Counted from the first letter of the stretch, positions 7,888 to 16,196 are shown. The stretch: 46,684 nucleotides of DNA from an uncultured Ignavibacteriota bacterium (GCA_903958625.1 CAJBTU010000028.1:1-46684), one strand, 5' to 3'. Program-made: numbers and translations. The notes: generated from the sequence alone by a model not told the origin.

Positions 7888-8996
7888 AAACCGTATTCTT
7901 TAATCTTTCTGTATAGTGTCCGTTCCGATATCTGCAGTTCATCGGCAGCAAGACGACGATTATTGTGAAATTTTTTCAGCGCTGTTTCGATCATCCTTCG
8001 TTCCATCTCGCTCAGCGAGAGGTTCTCTTGAACGGCATTGTTCTGATTTCCGCCTACCGCAGCCGAGCCGCCAATGACCCCTTTCACAAGGTTCTTCACT
8101 TCCAGCATATCGTTCTTCAATTCGATCAGCGCGCGGTACAATAACTGCCGTTCATCAAAATCATTCTGTTTGGAGATGACCATGGGAAGATTGCGTTCTT
8201 CCGACGGCATCCGGAGATATTTTCTGATGTCGTCGGCATCCAGTTTCCGACCACGCTCCAGTACCAGCATGCTTTCAACAACGTTGCGTAATTCACGGAC
8301 ATTTCCGTTCCAATAATATTGCTGCAGCATTTCCACTGCCGCTGCCGTCATTCCTCCGAACTTGATGCCGTTCTTCGCGGAAAATTCTCCGACAAATTTT
8401 TCAAAGAGCAGCGGAATATCTTCTTTGCGTTCACGCAGAGCCGGGATGCGCACGTTCACAGACCGCAGACGGTAGAACAGATCCTGACGGAAGTTTCCGT
8501 TACGTACTTCGTGTTCCAGGTCTTTGTTCGTTGCTGCAATCACCCGCACATCCACTTTGCGCGCAACAGAAGAGCCGACGCGTAGAAATTCACCATTTTC
8601 CAGGATGCGTAAAAATTTCACCTGCGTTGCAAGCGGAAGTTCACCGATCTCATCCAGAAAGATCGTTCCGCCGTCAGCCAGTTCAAAATATCCTTTTCGT
8701 TCGCTGCTTGCGCCGGTGAACGATCCTCTTTCGTGTCCGAATAATTCCGATTCAATAATCCCTTCGGGGATAGCCCCGCAGTTCACTGTTACCATTGTTC
8801 TTTTTGCGCGCCTGCTTGCACCATGAATGGCATGGGCGATCACTTCTTTGCCCACACCGCTTTCGCCGGTGATCAAAACCGTGATATCGGTCGGAGCAAC
8901 GTGCTGCAGCACCTGTACAAGTTCCTGCATCTCGAGCGATTCGCCGACGATGCCGAATTGGCGCTGAAATTCTTTTCTGTCCAGTGTTTGTTCCAT
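7884..8996 (-). CDS. sigma-54-dependent transcriptional activator without receiver domain
   Basis: About 370 residues from the ATG at 8996 (a GGA lies six bases upstream); a GTG at 9011 overlapping the previous stop is the alternative. The AAA+ domain starts almost at once: Walker A GESGVGKE at 44-51, the sigma-54 contact loop GSFTGA at 91-96 (variant of GAFTGA), Walker B FLDEIGELP, and an arginine-rich RLRSVNVRIPALRER segment. A Fis-type helix-turn-helix ends the protein (RRLAADELQISERTLYRKI). There is no receiver, GAF or PAS domain, so activity must be set by expression or a partner protein. It sits between the SPOR gene and lptE in one operon. Confidence 0.92.
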   Translation of the reverse strand: MEQTLDRKEFQRQFGIVGESLEMQELVQVLQHVAPTDITVLITGESGVGKEVIAHAIHGASRRAKRTMVTVNCGAIPEGIIESELFGHERGSFTGASSERKGYFELADGGTIFLDEIGELPLATQVKFLRILENGEFLRVGSSVARKVDVRVIAATNKDLEHEVRNGNFRQDLFYRLRSVNVRIPALRERKEDIPLLFEKFVGEFSAKNGIKFGGMTAAAVEMLQQYYWNGNVRELRNVVESMLVLERGRKLDADDIRKYLRMPSEERNLPMVISKQNDFDERQLLYRALIELKNDMLEVKNLVKGVIGGSAAVGGNQNNAVQENLSLSEMERRMIETALKKFHNNRRLAADELQISERTLYRKIKEYGL

Positions 8997-9007
8997 TCCT
9001 GTTCCGT

Positions 9008-9751
9008 TCACCGTTTCACCACAAACCAGTCCAGGTTAAACTTCGATTTCAATTCGCTGCCAAACGTCCGCGCAGCCTGTTCATCGGCAAATCCTTCAAA
9101 TGCCACTGCGTAGACAGTCTTTCCGCCGCTGAGTTTTGCGAATACCACTGCTTTTTTACCCACAACTGAAGTAAAATTGTTTGCCTGTTCCAATGCTGCA
9201 ACTTCTTGAGAATAGACCCCTACCTGCACAGCAAAAATTCCATTTGAAACCGCAGGAACATTCGTTTCCGAAATCCCTGCCGCGCCGGTTTGCTGCACTG
9301 CAGATTGCTGTTCCGGCTGCGCTGTTGGCGGGATCTCCGTCTTTACCGGCTCTTTACCATTTCTTTTGGCATAGATGGAGTTGGGATATTGGTCGTTCAG
9401 CTGGGCAATTTTTGCATCCGCCGTCTTATATAACCCTACCGCATAATAATATTGATACACCTTATAGAGAGCATCGTCTGCCCAAACGCTTTGGGGAAAA
9501 TTGTCGACAAAGAGCTGATATTTTTTCACTGCTTGATCGCCGTTCTCCGTAACGTATGCCTCCAGATATTTCACACCGGGATCGTTTGGAAGCTGCTGCA
9601 ATAATGAGGAGATCTCTTTCCGCACCTGGTCGATCTTTCCGGAGTGGATCAGATCAAGGCGCTGCCGTACTTCCTGTTCGTCCAGCTGAGCAAAGAGCGG
9701 AACAGTCATCAATACAACGGTCAGCAATATGGAGGAAATATATTTTATCAT
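9008..9751 (-). CDS. SPOR-domain protein with TPR-like repeats
   Basis: A 247-residue exported protein with a signal peptide ending near PLFAQ. The N-terminal half resembles the helical repeats of YbgF/BamD-type proteins (DNFPQSVWADDALYKVYQYY, then LNDQYPNSIYAKR). A Pro/Gln-rich linker leads to a C-terminal SPOR domain of about 75 residues beginning IFAVQVGVYS and ending FVVKR. SPOR domains bind denuded glycan strands of septal peptidoglycan. The stop overlaps the possible GTG start of the sigma-54 activator. Its place between miaB and the activator suggests an envelope role, but the precise role is unknown. Confidence 0.85.
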   Translation of the reverse strand: MIKYISSILLTVVLMTVPLFAQLDEQEVRQRLDLIHSGKIDQVRKEISSLLQQLPNDPGVKYLEAYVTENGDQAVKKYQLFVDNFPQSVWADDALYKVYQYYYAVGLYKTADAKIAQLNDQYPNSIYAKRNGKEPVKTEIPPTAQPEQQSAVQQTGAAGISETNVPAVSNGIFAVQVGVYSQEVAALEQANNFTSVVGKKAVVFAKLSGGKTVYAVAFEGFADEQAARTFGSELKSKFNLDWFVVKR

Positions 9752-9773
9752 TTTATAACTCCTTGTTACGCAT

Positions 9774-9795
9774 CATGAATCATCATCAATTCATG
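9774..9795. repeat. small inverted repeat spanning the miaB stop
   Basis: CATGAAT at 9774-9780 and ATTCATG at 9789-9795 form a 7-bp stem with an 8-base loop, overlapping the miaB stop codon. It has no T-tract, so it is not a convincing terminator; it may simply be an AT-rich hairpin. Confidence 0.4.
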
Positions 9796-11108
9796 TTTGA
9801 AACAAGTGTGCCAAACAATGTTTGGGCATTTGCCCGTTCGATCCTTACGGTCCGGATTTCACCGACCGCTCCGTCTTCCCTGGGGAACAATGTTTTTTTA
9901 TTGGTGTCTGTCCGTCCGAGAAGATCGTCCGCAGAACGCGAACTGTCGCGTTCGACCAGTACTTCAACTTCTTTTCCGATGAGGAGCTGATTGATATCAA
10001 ATGCGATGCCGTTCTGCAGCTCGATAATCTCATTCAGCCGTTCAACTTTCAACTCTTCGGCAACATCATCTCCCATTTCCCACGCTTTCGTGCTCTCTCG
10101 GGGAGAATATTTAAACATAAATGCGCCGTCGAACTTCACTTTTTTCAGGATCTCAAGCGTCATTCTGTGGTCTTCGTTTGTTTCCGTCGGAAATCCTGCC
10201 ATGATATCGGTTGAAAAACTCGCTTCGGGAATTGCCTGTTTAATCTTTTGCATCAATCCAAGATAATGCTCGATGGTGTAAGTGCGATTCATCAATTTCA
10301 ATATCCTGTTGGAACCCGATTGAACCGGAAGATGAACATATTTGCAGATATTTTTGTGCGCCGCGATCGTTTCAATCAGTTTATCGCTCATATCCTGGGG
10401 ATGGGATGTCATGTACCGAATGCGCATCGTGTTGTCCACACGGGCTGCTGACCGGAGCAGGTCGGCAAAATCGTATTCACCATCGTGATACGAATTCACG
10501 TTTTGTCCGAGCAGTGTCACTTCTTTGAATCCCTGTGCGCTGAGTTTGTGCACTTCGTCGATCACGCTTTTCATGCTTCTGCTCCGTTCACGTCCGCGGG
10601 TGAAAGGCACAACACAGAACGTGCAGAACTTATCGCAGCCCCGCATCACGGAAAGCCAGGCGCTTATTCCTTCGGTGCGGAGAGGGGTGATATCGTCATA
10701 ATTTTCAACGCGGGAAAGCTTCACGGCAATGCCGCGCTGACCGGCGTAGGCATCTTCGATCAATTTGGGAAGTTTCCGGTATTCATCCGGTCCGACTACG
10801 AGATCAACAAGATTGTTCTTTTCGACTAACGTCGTCCGCAATCGCTCTGCCATACAGCCAAGGATGCCGATCAACACTTCTGGATTCCTGCGTTTGTGTT
10901 CTTTCAGTTCGGAGACTCTTTGATGGGCGCGCAACTCAGCATTATCACGGACGCTGCATGTGTTCACTAAGATCAGGTCGGCGTTTGCTGCATCTTTTGT
11001 AGGCGTATAACCAATTCCGTTCAAGACGCTGAGTACAACCTCGGTGTCTGCCACATTCATCTGGCAGCCATAGGTTTCAACGTAGATTTTTTTGGATTTT
11101 GTTTCCAT
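9786..11108 (-). CDS. miaB: tRNA-2-methylthio-N6-dimethylallyladenosine synthase (MiaB)
   Basis: A 440-residue radical-SAM methylthiotransferase. It has the N-terminal UPF0004 domain with Cys in ETYGCQMN, NTCSVRD and GILGCMAE, which bind the auxiliary iron-sulfur cluster. The radical-SAM motif is CDKFCTFC, with the following VVPFTRGRERSR that marks MiaB. A TRAM domain closes the protein (LLGRTDTNKKTLF). It methylthiolates A37 of tRNAs that read codons beginning with U. It is the first gene of the minus-strand run miaB - SPOR - sigma-54 activator - lptE. Confidence 0.97.
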   Translation of the reverse strand: METKSKKIYVETYGCQMNVADTEVVLSVLNGIGYTPTKDAANADLILVNTCSVRDNAELRAHQRVSELKEHKRRNPEVLIGILGCMAERLRTTLVEKNNLVDLVVGPDEYRKLPKLIEDAYAGQRGIAVKLSRVENYDDITPLRTEGISAWLSVMRGCDKFCTFCVVPFTRGRERSRSMKSVIDEVHKLSAQGFKEVTLLGQNVNSYHDGEYDFADLLRSAARVDNTMRIRYMTSHPQDMSDKLIETIAAHKNICKYVHLPVQSGSNRILKLMNRTYTIEHYLGLMQKIKQAIPEASFSTDIMAGFPTETNEDHRMTLEILKKVKFDGAFMFKYSPRESTKAWEMGDDVAEELKVERLNEIIELQNGIAFDINQLLIGKEVEVLVERDSSRSADDLLGRTDTNKKTLFPREDGAVGEIRTVRIERANAQTLFGTLVSNMN

Positions 11109-11482
11109 TTTGCTCTACAAATATACCTCCCTGCTGACATTTGGACAATTAAAAGTCGGTAAATTAATGAAATTTAATTCAAACGCTGAATATTAACCGA
11201 TTTTAACAATAGAGAAGTTTGCCGTTTTGTCAGTTAATTGCATACGGAAAGAAAAAAGCGTACGTTTTCACTACCGAGTTATCAACACTTTACGCACAGG
11301 AAGACTTCAGATCTATTTTGAATTTTTTCGCATAAATGATGTTTTTTGATTGTTTTCGGCAACAATTCGAAAATTCATTGCTGTTTCTGAGTAATATCCG
11401 CCAATTTTAATATCCTTACCTTGGCATAAAGTTTGGACAACATATACCATCACCACTATTCTATCATTAAACGGAAACTACC
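11109..11482. promoter_or_regulatory. 374-base AT-rich intergenic region between divergent miaB and pta
   Basis: No gene is visible here; it must hold the promoters of miaB (minus) and pta (plus). I see an 18-base palindrome, ATTGTT-N6-AACAAT, at 11349-11366, which could be an operator. I cannot place a confident -35/-10 pair. A weak sigma-54-like string at 11422-11437 has the -24 GG but lacks the -12 GC. Confidence 0.4.
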
Positions 11483-12469
11483 ATGAATCCACAAAATTTT
11501 ATCTCGGATGTCAGAAACAAGGCCAAACAACTTAAAAAGACAATAGTCCTTCCGGACGCCATCGATCCACGTGCCATGAAAGCGGCCCGGATCATTGCAG
11601 ACGAGGGTATTGCTACGCCAGTACTGATTGGAAATGAAGCTGCCATTAAAGCAAAAGCAACCGAAGAAAACATCTCCCTTGCCGGACTGAAGATCATCGA
11701 TCCTGAAAAATCTGAACTGCTAAAATCCTTTTCGGAAAAATTCTTTGAAATGCGCAAAGCAAAGGGTCTCCTCCTTCCGGAAGCAACAGAGACAATGAAG
11801 AAACCGCTCTTCTTCGGCGCCATGATGGTCCGGGAAGGATTGGCCGACGGCAGCGTTGCCGGATCTTTTTCCACAACCGGCGATGTGATGCGGGCGGGAA
11901 TTCAAGTGATCGGTGTAAAGGAAGGAATCAGCGTTGTCTCAAGTTTCTTTGTGATGGTGTTTCCGAACCAATTATTCTCGTTTGCCGATTGTGCGGTCGT
12001 TCCGGATCCGACGGCGGAACAACTTGCCGACATTGCATTAACAACAGCTGAGAATCATGCAAAACTTACCGGAGAAGAAGCGCGTGTTGCCATGCTTTCC
12101 TTCTCTACTAAAGGAAGTGCAAATCATCCTCATGTTGAGAAAGTTGTGAAAGCAACGGCACTGGCAAAACAGAAAAATCCGAATTTGAAACTCGACGGTG
12201 AAATGCAGTTAGATGCAGCGATCGTTCCAAAGGTCGGTGCATCGAAAGCGCCGGGAAGCAGCGTTGCGGGCACAGCCAATGTTCTTGTCTTCCCTGATCT
12301 TGATGCCGGAAATATCGGATACAAACTTGCCCAGCGTCTCGGCGGCGCAGAAGCAATCGGACCGATCGTGCAGGGATTGAAAAAACCGGCATTCGATCTA
12401 TCGCGCGGTTGTTCCGTTGACGATATCGTGAATACAACGGCGATCAATGCGGTGATAGGAGCAGTATAG
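11483..12469 (+). CDS. pta: phosphate acetyltransferase (short form)
   Basis: A 328-residue protein of the phosphate acetyl/butyryl-transferase family, the length of the single-domain Pta. Conserved stretches are [18 protein letters not shown] near the N-terminus, [48 protein letters not shown] and the C-terminal [18 protein letters not shown]. It interconverts acetyl-CoA and acetyl phosphate; with acetate kinase it makes ATP from acetyl-CoA or activates acetate. No ackA is adjacent. It follows a long intergenic region and is probably transcribed alone. Confidence 0.95.
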   Translation: MNPQNFISDVRNKAKQLKKTIVLPDAIDPRAMKAARIIADEGIATPVLIGNEAAIKAKATEENISLAGLKIIDPEKSELLKSFSEKFFEMRKAKGLLLPEATETMKKPLFFGAMMVREGLADGSVAGSFSTTGDVMRAGIQVIGVKEGISVVSSFFVMVFPNQLFSFADCAVVPDPTAEQLADIALTTAENHAKLTGEEARVAMLSFSTKGSANHPHVEKVVKATALAKQKNPNLKLDGEMQLDAAIVPKVGASKAPGSSVAGTANVLVFPDLDAGNIGYKLAQRLGGAEAIGPIVQGLKKPAFDLSRGCSVDDIVNTTAINAVIGAV

Positions 12470-12475
12470 AGCAAT

Positions 12476-12505
12476 GATGAATTATGAATGATAAATGATG
12501 AATTG
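12476..12505 (+). repeat. left flank repeat of the four-helix-bundle gene
   Basis: A degenerate stretch built on ATGATGAATTATGAATGATAA lies directly before the ATG at 12508. Its reverse complement reappears with few mismatches at the 3' end of the same gene (12855-12879, and again around 12870-12893). Confidence 0.6.
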
Positions 12506-12507
12506 TT

Positions 12508-12873
12508 ATGGCAAAAGAGAATATTGTTAAGAATAAAAGTTTTCAATTTGCAGTAAAAGTTGTCAATACTTACAAATTTCTTACTGAAAATAAAAAGGAG
12601 TACGTTCTGAGCAAACAGTTGCTTCGATCTGGAACGTCTATTGGAGCAAATGTTCGTGAAGCAGATAATGCAGAATCAAAAGCAGACTTTATACACAAAC
12701 TAGCCATTGCTCAAAAAGAGACTGATGAAACACTCTATTGGTTGGAATTATTAAAGGAAACAAATTATATCTCTGACGATGAATATACATCGATTTCTTC
12801 TGATGCATTTGAAATATTAAAAATCATTCGCAGCATTATCATAACTTCCAAGAACAACATTCATCATTCATAA
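12508..12873 (+). CDS. four-helix-bundle protein, S23 rRNA intervening-sequence type
   Basis: A 121-residue all-helical protein of the 23S-rRNA-IVS four-helix-bundle family. The diagnostic core is the stretch LSKQLLRSGTSIGANVREAD followed by SKADFIHKLAIAQKETDETLYWLELL. Relatives are encoded in rRNA intervening sequences of Leptospira and, more often, scattered alone in genomes of Bacteroidota and related phyla. The biochemical role is not established; a ring-forming, nucleic-acid-binding role has been suggested. The gene is flanked by an imperfect inverted repeat and has a lower GC content by eye than its neighbours, both consistent with transfer as a small cassette. Confidence 0.9.
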   Translation: MAKENIVKNKSFQFAVKVVNTYKFLTENKKEYVLSKQLLRSGTSIGANVREADNAESKADFIHKLAIAQKETDETLYWLELLKETNYISDDEYTSISSDAFEILKIIRSIIITSKNNIHHS

Positions 12874-12893
12874 CTCATCGTTTATCATTTATG
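12855..12893 (+). repeat. right flank repeat, inverted relative to the left flank
   Basis: The string from 12855 (CAACATTCATCATTCATAAC, then TCATC) is the reverse complement of the left flank with about three mismatches, and covers the stop codon at 12871-12873. A second register, CTCATCGTTTATCATTTATG, also pairs with the left flank. The ATG of the next gene (12891) lies at its edge. Confidence 0.6.
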
Positions 12894-13391
12894 AAAAGTA
12901 ACGATTGGATTTCCCGTTTAGATTTACAGCCTCATCCGGAAGGGGGATATTTCAAAGAAATCTACCGGGCAGAAGGTGTTATTTCGCAGCCCAATCTGCC
13001 GATGCGGTATAACGGAGGACGTTCTTATTCAACCGCCATCTATTATCTGTTGGAGAGCAATGACTTCTCGTCGATGCACCGGTTGAATTCCGACGAACAA
13101 TGGTTTCATATCGACGGTTCGGCCCTTACCATTCACTCCATTTCGCCGGACGGAACATATACCCAGCATCACATTGGAAAACATTTGGACAATGGGGAAT
13201 TACCGTACGCCGTTGTTCCGCGCGGGTGCTGGTTTGGAGGAACCGTTGAAGAGAATAATTCGTTTTCTCTTGTCGGATGTATCGTAGCACCGGGATTTGA
13301 TTTTGATGATTTTGAACTGGCAAAACGAAATGAATTACTAAAGCAGTATCCGCTGCACAAAAACCTCATCGAAAAACTGACCAGAACATGA
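12891..13391 (+). CDS. DUF985 cupin-fold protein
   Basis: A 166-residue protein of the DUF985 / cupin_5 family (YML079-like). It has the characteristic opening WISRLDLQPHPEGGYFKEIY, STAIYYLLESNDFSSMHRL, DEQWFHIDG and the closing AYVVPRG-like stretch, here AVVPRGCWFGG, then LVGCIVAPGFDFDDFEL. These are double-stranded beta-helix proteins that bind a small ligand; no reaction is firmly known for the family. It starts 17 bases after the four-helix-bundle gene and is followed by a terminator. Confidence 0.9.
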   Translation: MKSNDWISRLDLQPHPEGGYFKEIYRAEGVISQPNLPMRYNGGRSYSTAIYYLLESNDFSSMHRLNSDEQWFHIDGSALTIHSISPDGTYTQHHIGKHLDNGELPYAVVPRGCWFGGTVEENNSFSLVGCIVAPGFDFDDFELAKRNELLKQYPLHKNLIEKLTRT

Positions 13392-13400
13392 TGATACCAT

Positions 13401-13433
13401 CCATCCGACGGAGATGAACTGTCGGATGGGTTT
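13401..13433 (+). terminator. rho-independent terminator
   Basis: A 9-bp stem CCATCCGAC / GTCGGATGG with an 11-base loop, followed by GTTT, lies ten bases after the cupin stop and before the convergent small membrane protein gene. Confidence 0.75.
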
Positions 13434-13436
13434 ATG

Positions 13437-13754
13437 TCACAGCATTCCGATTAACGGTATAACAATATAGCTTAACGCAAAAGCGTCGACAACTTCCACG
13501 GCAAGCGGAATACCAACGCCGTCGGGATAGATATCGGCATCGGCATTTTTCACGATAAAAAACCCGGCAACAACAATTGTCAATGCAAAATGGAGCATCG
13601 CAGGAAAAGGAATATAGCCCGCCAGCATTGAAGAACCCGCACACAATGCACATGTGATCAATCGTGCATCAAGTTTACGAATCTTTAATGCAGTGTAATA
13701 CAGTATTCCCTTCAGCACAAGGTCGATCAGCGGTATAAAGACTTCGATCTTCAT
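13437..13754 (-). CDS. small integral membrane protein, function unknown
   Basis: A 105-residue hydrophobic protein with about three membrane segments: residues near 7-22, a GSSMLAGYIPFPAMLHFALT region running into VVAGFFIV, and a C-terminal FALSYIVIPLIGML. The segment KNADADIYPDGVGIPL is likely an exposed loop. I do not recognise a family. Its start codon overlaps the stop of the QueF-like gene by four bases, so the two are probably translationally coupled and functionally linked. A role in transport or membrane anchoring for the QueF-like protein is only a guess. Confidence 0.7.
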   Translation of the reverse strand: MKIEVFIPLIDLVLKGILYYTALKIRKLDARLITCALCAGSSMLAGYIPFPAMLHFALTIVVAGFFIVKNADADIYPDGVGIPLAVEVVDAFALSYIVIPLIGML

Positions 13755-14164
13755 TTTTTCCGTTGATATTCCGTTTCAACCGTCATTGCAATTCCGCCGC
13801 GAACGGCATACGCTGCCGTCACTTTGCAGCGGCGGGGTTTCAGTGTAGCAACAAGGTCGTCAAGGATAACATTAACGACATGTTCGTAGAACGTTTCTTC
13901 ATTCCGAAATGTTTGGAGATAGAGTTTTAACGATTTCGATTCGATGATAAATTTGTCCGGAACATATTCAATCTGCAGAGTAGCAAAATCGGGCTGACGG
14001 TTTACGGGGCCGAGCGTTGTAAATTCGTCCGTTGTGAGCGTAATGGTATAATTCCGGCCGGCATGATGATTCGGAAATACTTCCAGATTTTTTTGAGGCG
14101 CAGAATCCTTACCGAGAAGCGATAACGATTGAAGGTCTTTCACTGATGTTCGTTTCTTTGGCAT
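13751..14164 (-). CDS. QueF-family protein lacking the catalytic cysteine
   Basis: A 137-residue protein closely matching unimodular QueF (7-cyano-7-deazaguanine reductase, T-fold). It keeps QPDFATLQIEYVPD, the family signature ESKSLKLYLQTFRN and RGGIA near the end. However, the catalytic Cys (Cys55 of Bacillus subtilis QueF, in LCPKTGQPDF) is Gly52 here (LGPVNRQPDF, codon GGC), and the position of His96 is Tyr93. Asp59 and Glu94 match the remaining catalytic Asp and Glu. The thioimide chemistry of QueF therefore looks impossible, and the protein may have another role. It follows the secreted hydrolase gene by 29 bases and overlaps the small membrane protein gene. Confidence 0.88.
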   Translation of the reverse strand: MPKKRTSVKDLQSLSLLGKDSAPQKNLEVFPNHHAGRNYTITLTTDEFTTLGPVNRQPDFATLQIEYVPDKFIIESKSLKLYLQTFRNEETFYEHVVNVILDDLVATLKPRRCKVTAAYAVRGGIAMTVETEYQRKK

Positions 14165-14193
14165 CGATACAATTCCCCCTTGCCGTGCAATGG

Positions 14194-15087
14194 TTAATGA
14201 ATATTCTGCAGTTTGCTCGATAGAAGATAATCGCGAAATTGACGCCGAACGGCAAGCACTTCGTTATGCGTCAAATCAGTGTGAATGAAGATCAAGCGGT
14301 TGTTTTTCAGTTCGGTTAACGACAGATCTTTTTCTTCTTTAGCGAAAAATGTTTTTCCCCATCCCTTCAGATCGGCCATCAGGTTTTCAGATTCATTCTT
14401 CGTGCCGCCGCTGTCGGTATAGATGTTGACAAATCGTCCTTTGTAGCGGTCGATCCAATACGCATATTTTTCCGTTTGCCCGTAGAGCGCATCAAACAAA
14501 ATCACATCGGAAATATTTTTTGTCATTCCGCCGCGCATCAGAGCAAACGATATAACGCGGTATGCGCCGCTGTGTCCGGCCAGAACAATCTTTCCCGCAT
14601 TTTCCGTTTTGATCCTGTTCTCTTTTTTCAAATAGTTTAAGACATCATTCACAAGATTTTTTAATCCACCGGTCTCTTCCATGCGTCCTCCGAATGAATC
14701 GGGAGAGTCTTTCGGTCCTTCGGGAAAAATAAAAATGGCATTCTTTTTTGATTCGACAAACTGTTCGATCAATTGAAACTGGGCACACGCCGTGTCGATA
14801 TTATTGTTCCAGCCGTGAAAATACAGAACAAGATCAATACTTTTTTCGGGCGCGAATCCTTTGGGAATAAAAATTGCTACGCTGCTGTCGCTGTAATGCG
14901 CTCGTGCGGAAAATGTCTGATTATTATAGAATCTTCCTTGTGCGCGGTCCGGATGCGGGAATGGAGCAGAAGAGAATTGTGGAATCATCAAATTGCCAAG
15001 ATGAGAGTACCGGTCCGGCAGTGATTGCGAATACGCATGAACAATCATTGTTGACATCAGACAAATAGCGGCAATATATTTTTTCAT
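14194..15087 (-). CDS. secreted alpha/beta hydrolase
   Basis: I chose the ATG at 15087 (297 residues), because an AAGGA lies six bases before it and it opens a clear signal peptide, MKKYIAAICLMSTMIVHAYS. The fold is alpha/beta hydrolase: YFHGWNNN near residue 89 for the oxyanion hole, the nucleophile elbow GHSGA with Ser173, an Asp in LFDALYG or a later acidic residue, and His in THNE near the C-terminus. Substrate is unknown; esterase or lipase are the usual annotations. Its start overlaps the stop of the GT4 gene by four bases, so it is in the glycosyltransferase operon. Confidence 0.8.
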   Translation of the reverse strand: MKKYIAAICLMSTMIVHAYSQSLPDRYSHLGNLMIPQFSSAPFPHPDRAQGRFYNNQTFSARAHYSDSSVAIFIPKGFAPEKSIDLVLYFHGWNNNIDTACAQFQLIEQFVESKKNAIFIFPEGPKDSPDSFGGRMEETGGLKNLVNDVLNYLKKENRIKTENAGKIVLAGHSGAYRVISFALMRGGMTKNISDVILFDALYGQTEKYAYWIDRYKGRFVNIYTDSGGTKNESENLMADLKGWGKTFFAKEEKDLSLTELKNNRLIFIHTDLTHNEVLAVRRQFRDYLLSSKLQNIH

Positions 15088-16196
15088 CGTTTTTCCTTTA
15101 CAATGCGCTCGATCACTTCCATCGTTTTCTCGGCACCGATCTGCCAATCGAACTCTTTGGAACGAGTCAAAGCATCGGCTGCCAGCCGGGTGCGCAAATT
15201 ATCGTCGCGAAGCAGTAATATGATCTTTTCTGCCAGCTGCTCGCGGTCGCCGTATTCGTACAGCAACCCCGTCTCGCCGTCGATCACCGCATCACGCAAT
15301 CCCTGCACATTGCTCGAAACGGTTGTGGTGCCGCAGGCATTCGCTTCTATGGCCGTCAATCCCCATCCTTCTTTCGCCGACGTATTCACGGCTACATGCA
15401 TTTTGTTGAGCCATTGCACTTTCTCCGCTTCGCTGACAAACCCGGTAAATGTAACACTCTCTTTCAATCCCAGCGTGTTCGTCAATTCCATTAACCTCGG
15501 CTTGTCATCACCGTCACCGACAATAACAAGTTTGGCATCCGGTATGATCTTTTTGACGATAACAAATGCTTCCAGAAGATGATCGAACGATTTATATTTT
15601 TTCAGCCGGCCGAGTGCGCCGATTAGCGGTACCGAAGATTTTTCTACTCCGGTCTGTCGGAACAGGTTGTGGTTCATGCCGTACGGAACGTAATGAACCC
15701 TCTCCGGTGAGAATCCATTCGCATTCACTTCGGTGACGGTGCTCGGAGAATGAATCATAAAATGGATCTTGCGGTATAGGGGAAGCGATACACGTTCTGC
15801 AAGATACACGTACGACGCAAGCGGAAAGACCGCTTCTTTGAAGACACTGGTTCCGAGAAGATGGTGGAGTTCTCCGAGAACAGGTTCCCGAACATAGGCC
15901 GGGGTGCAAAACGGTATCTTGTTCACGTCATCAACGATCAGGTCGAATTTCTGATCCTTGAATGTCGAGAAATATTTCTGCATCACAACATAGTTGAAAA
16001 GGAACCGTCCGCCCTGACGGATGATCTTGATACCGTTGGATTCGTCGATTGGTTTTGCGCCGTTGTACGTTGAACAGAAGAGCGTAACATCGTGTCCCAT
16101 GTTCGCTATGCGCGAGTATGTTTCGTGCAGATGAACTTCGGCGCCGCCGGCGAGCGGATGAGAGAGGTCCTGCCAATTGAAAATGAGGATTTTCAT
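15084..16196 (-). CDS. family 4 glycosyltransferase
   Basis: I take the ATG at 16196 (370 residues, MKILIFNWQDLSHPLAGGAE), since the longer frame only adds a weak leader. The fold is GT-B: an N-terminal acceptor domain with the LAGGAEVHLHE loop, and a C-terminal donor domain with VIVGDGDDKPRL and the E-x7-E motif in KEGWGLTAIEANACGTTTV. Such enzymes move a sugar from a nucleotide sugar to a lipid or glycan. The neighbours, a methyltransferase upstream and a DUF2723 membrane protein beyond it, suggest assembly of a surface glycan or glycoprotein. Confidence 0.9.
   Translation of the reverse strand: MKILIFNWQDLSHPLAGGAEVHLHETYSRIANMGHDVTLFCSTYNGAKPIDESNGIKIIRQGGRFLFNYVVMQKYFSTFKDQKFDLIVDDVNKIPFCTPAYVREPVLGELHHLLGTSVFKEAVFPLASYVYLAERVSLPLYRKIHFMIHSPSTVTEVNANGFSPERVHYVPYGMNHNLFRQTGVEKSSVPLIGALGRLKKYKSFDHLLEAFVIVKKIIPDAKLVIVGDGDDKPRLMELTNTLGLKESVTFTGFVSEAEKVQWLNKMHVAVNTSAKEGWGLTAIEANACGTTTVSSNVQGLRDAVIDGETGLLYEYGDREQLAEKIILLLRDDNLRTRLAADALTRSKEFDWQIGAEKTMEVIERIVKEKR

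Noticed and set aside
11279-11289. TTATCAACA, resembling a DnaA box
   Set aside because: A single site with one mismatch from TTATCCACA; no cluster of boxes, no AT-rich unwinding array and no dnaA or dnaN nearby.
11422-11437. A sigma-54-like promoter string TGGCATAAAGTTTGGA before pta
   Set aside because: It has the -24 GG but GG instead of GC at -12, which is the least dispensable part.
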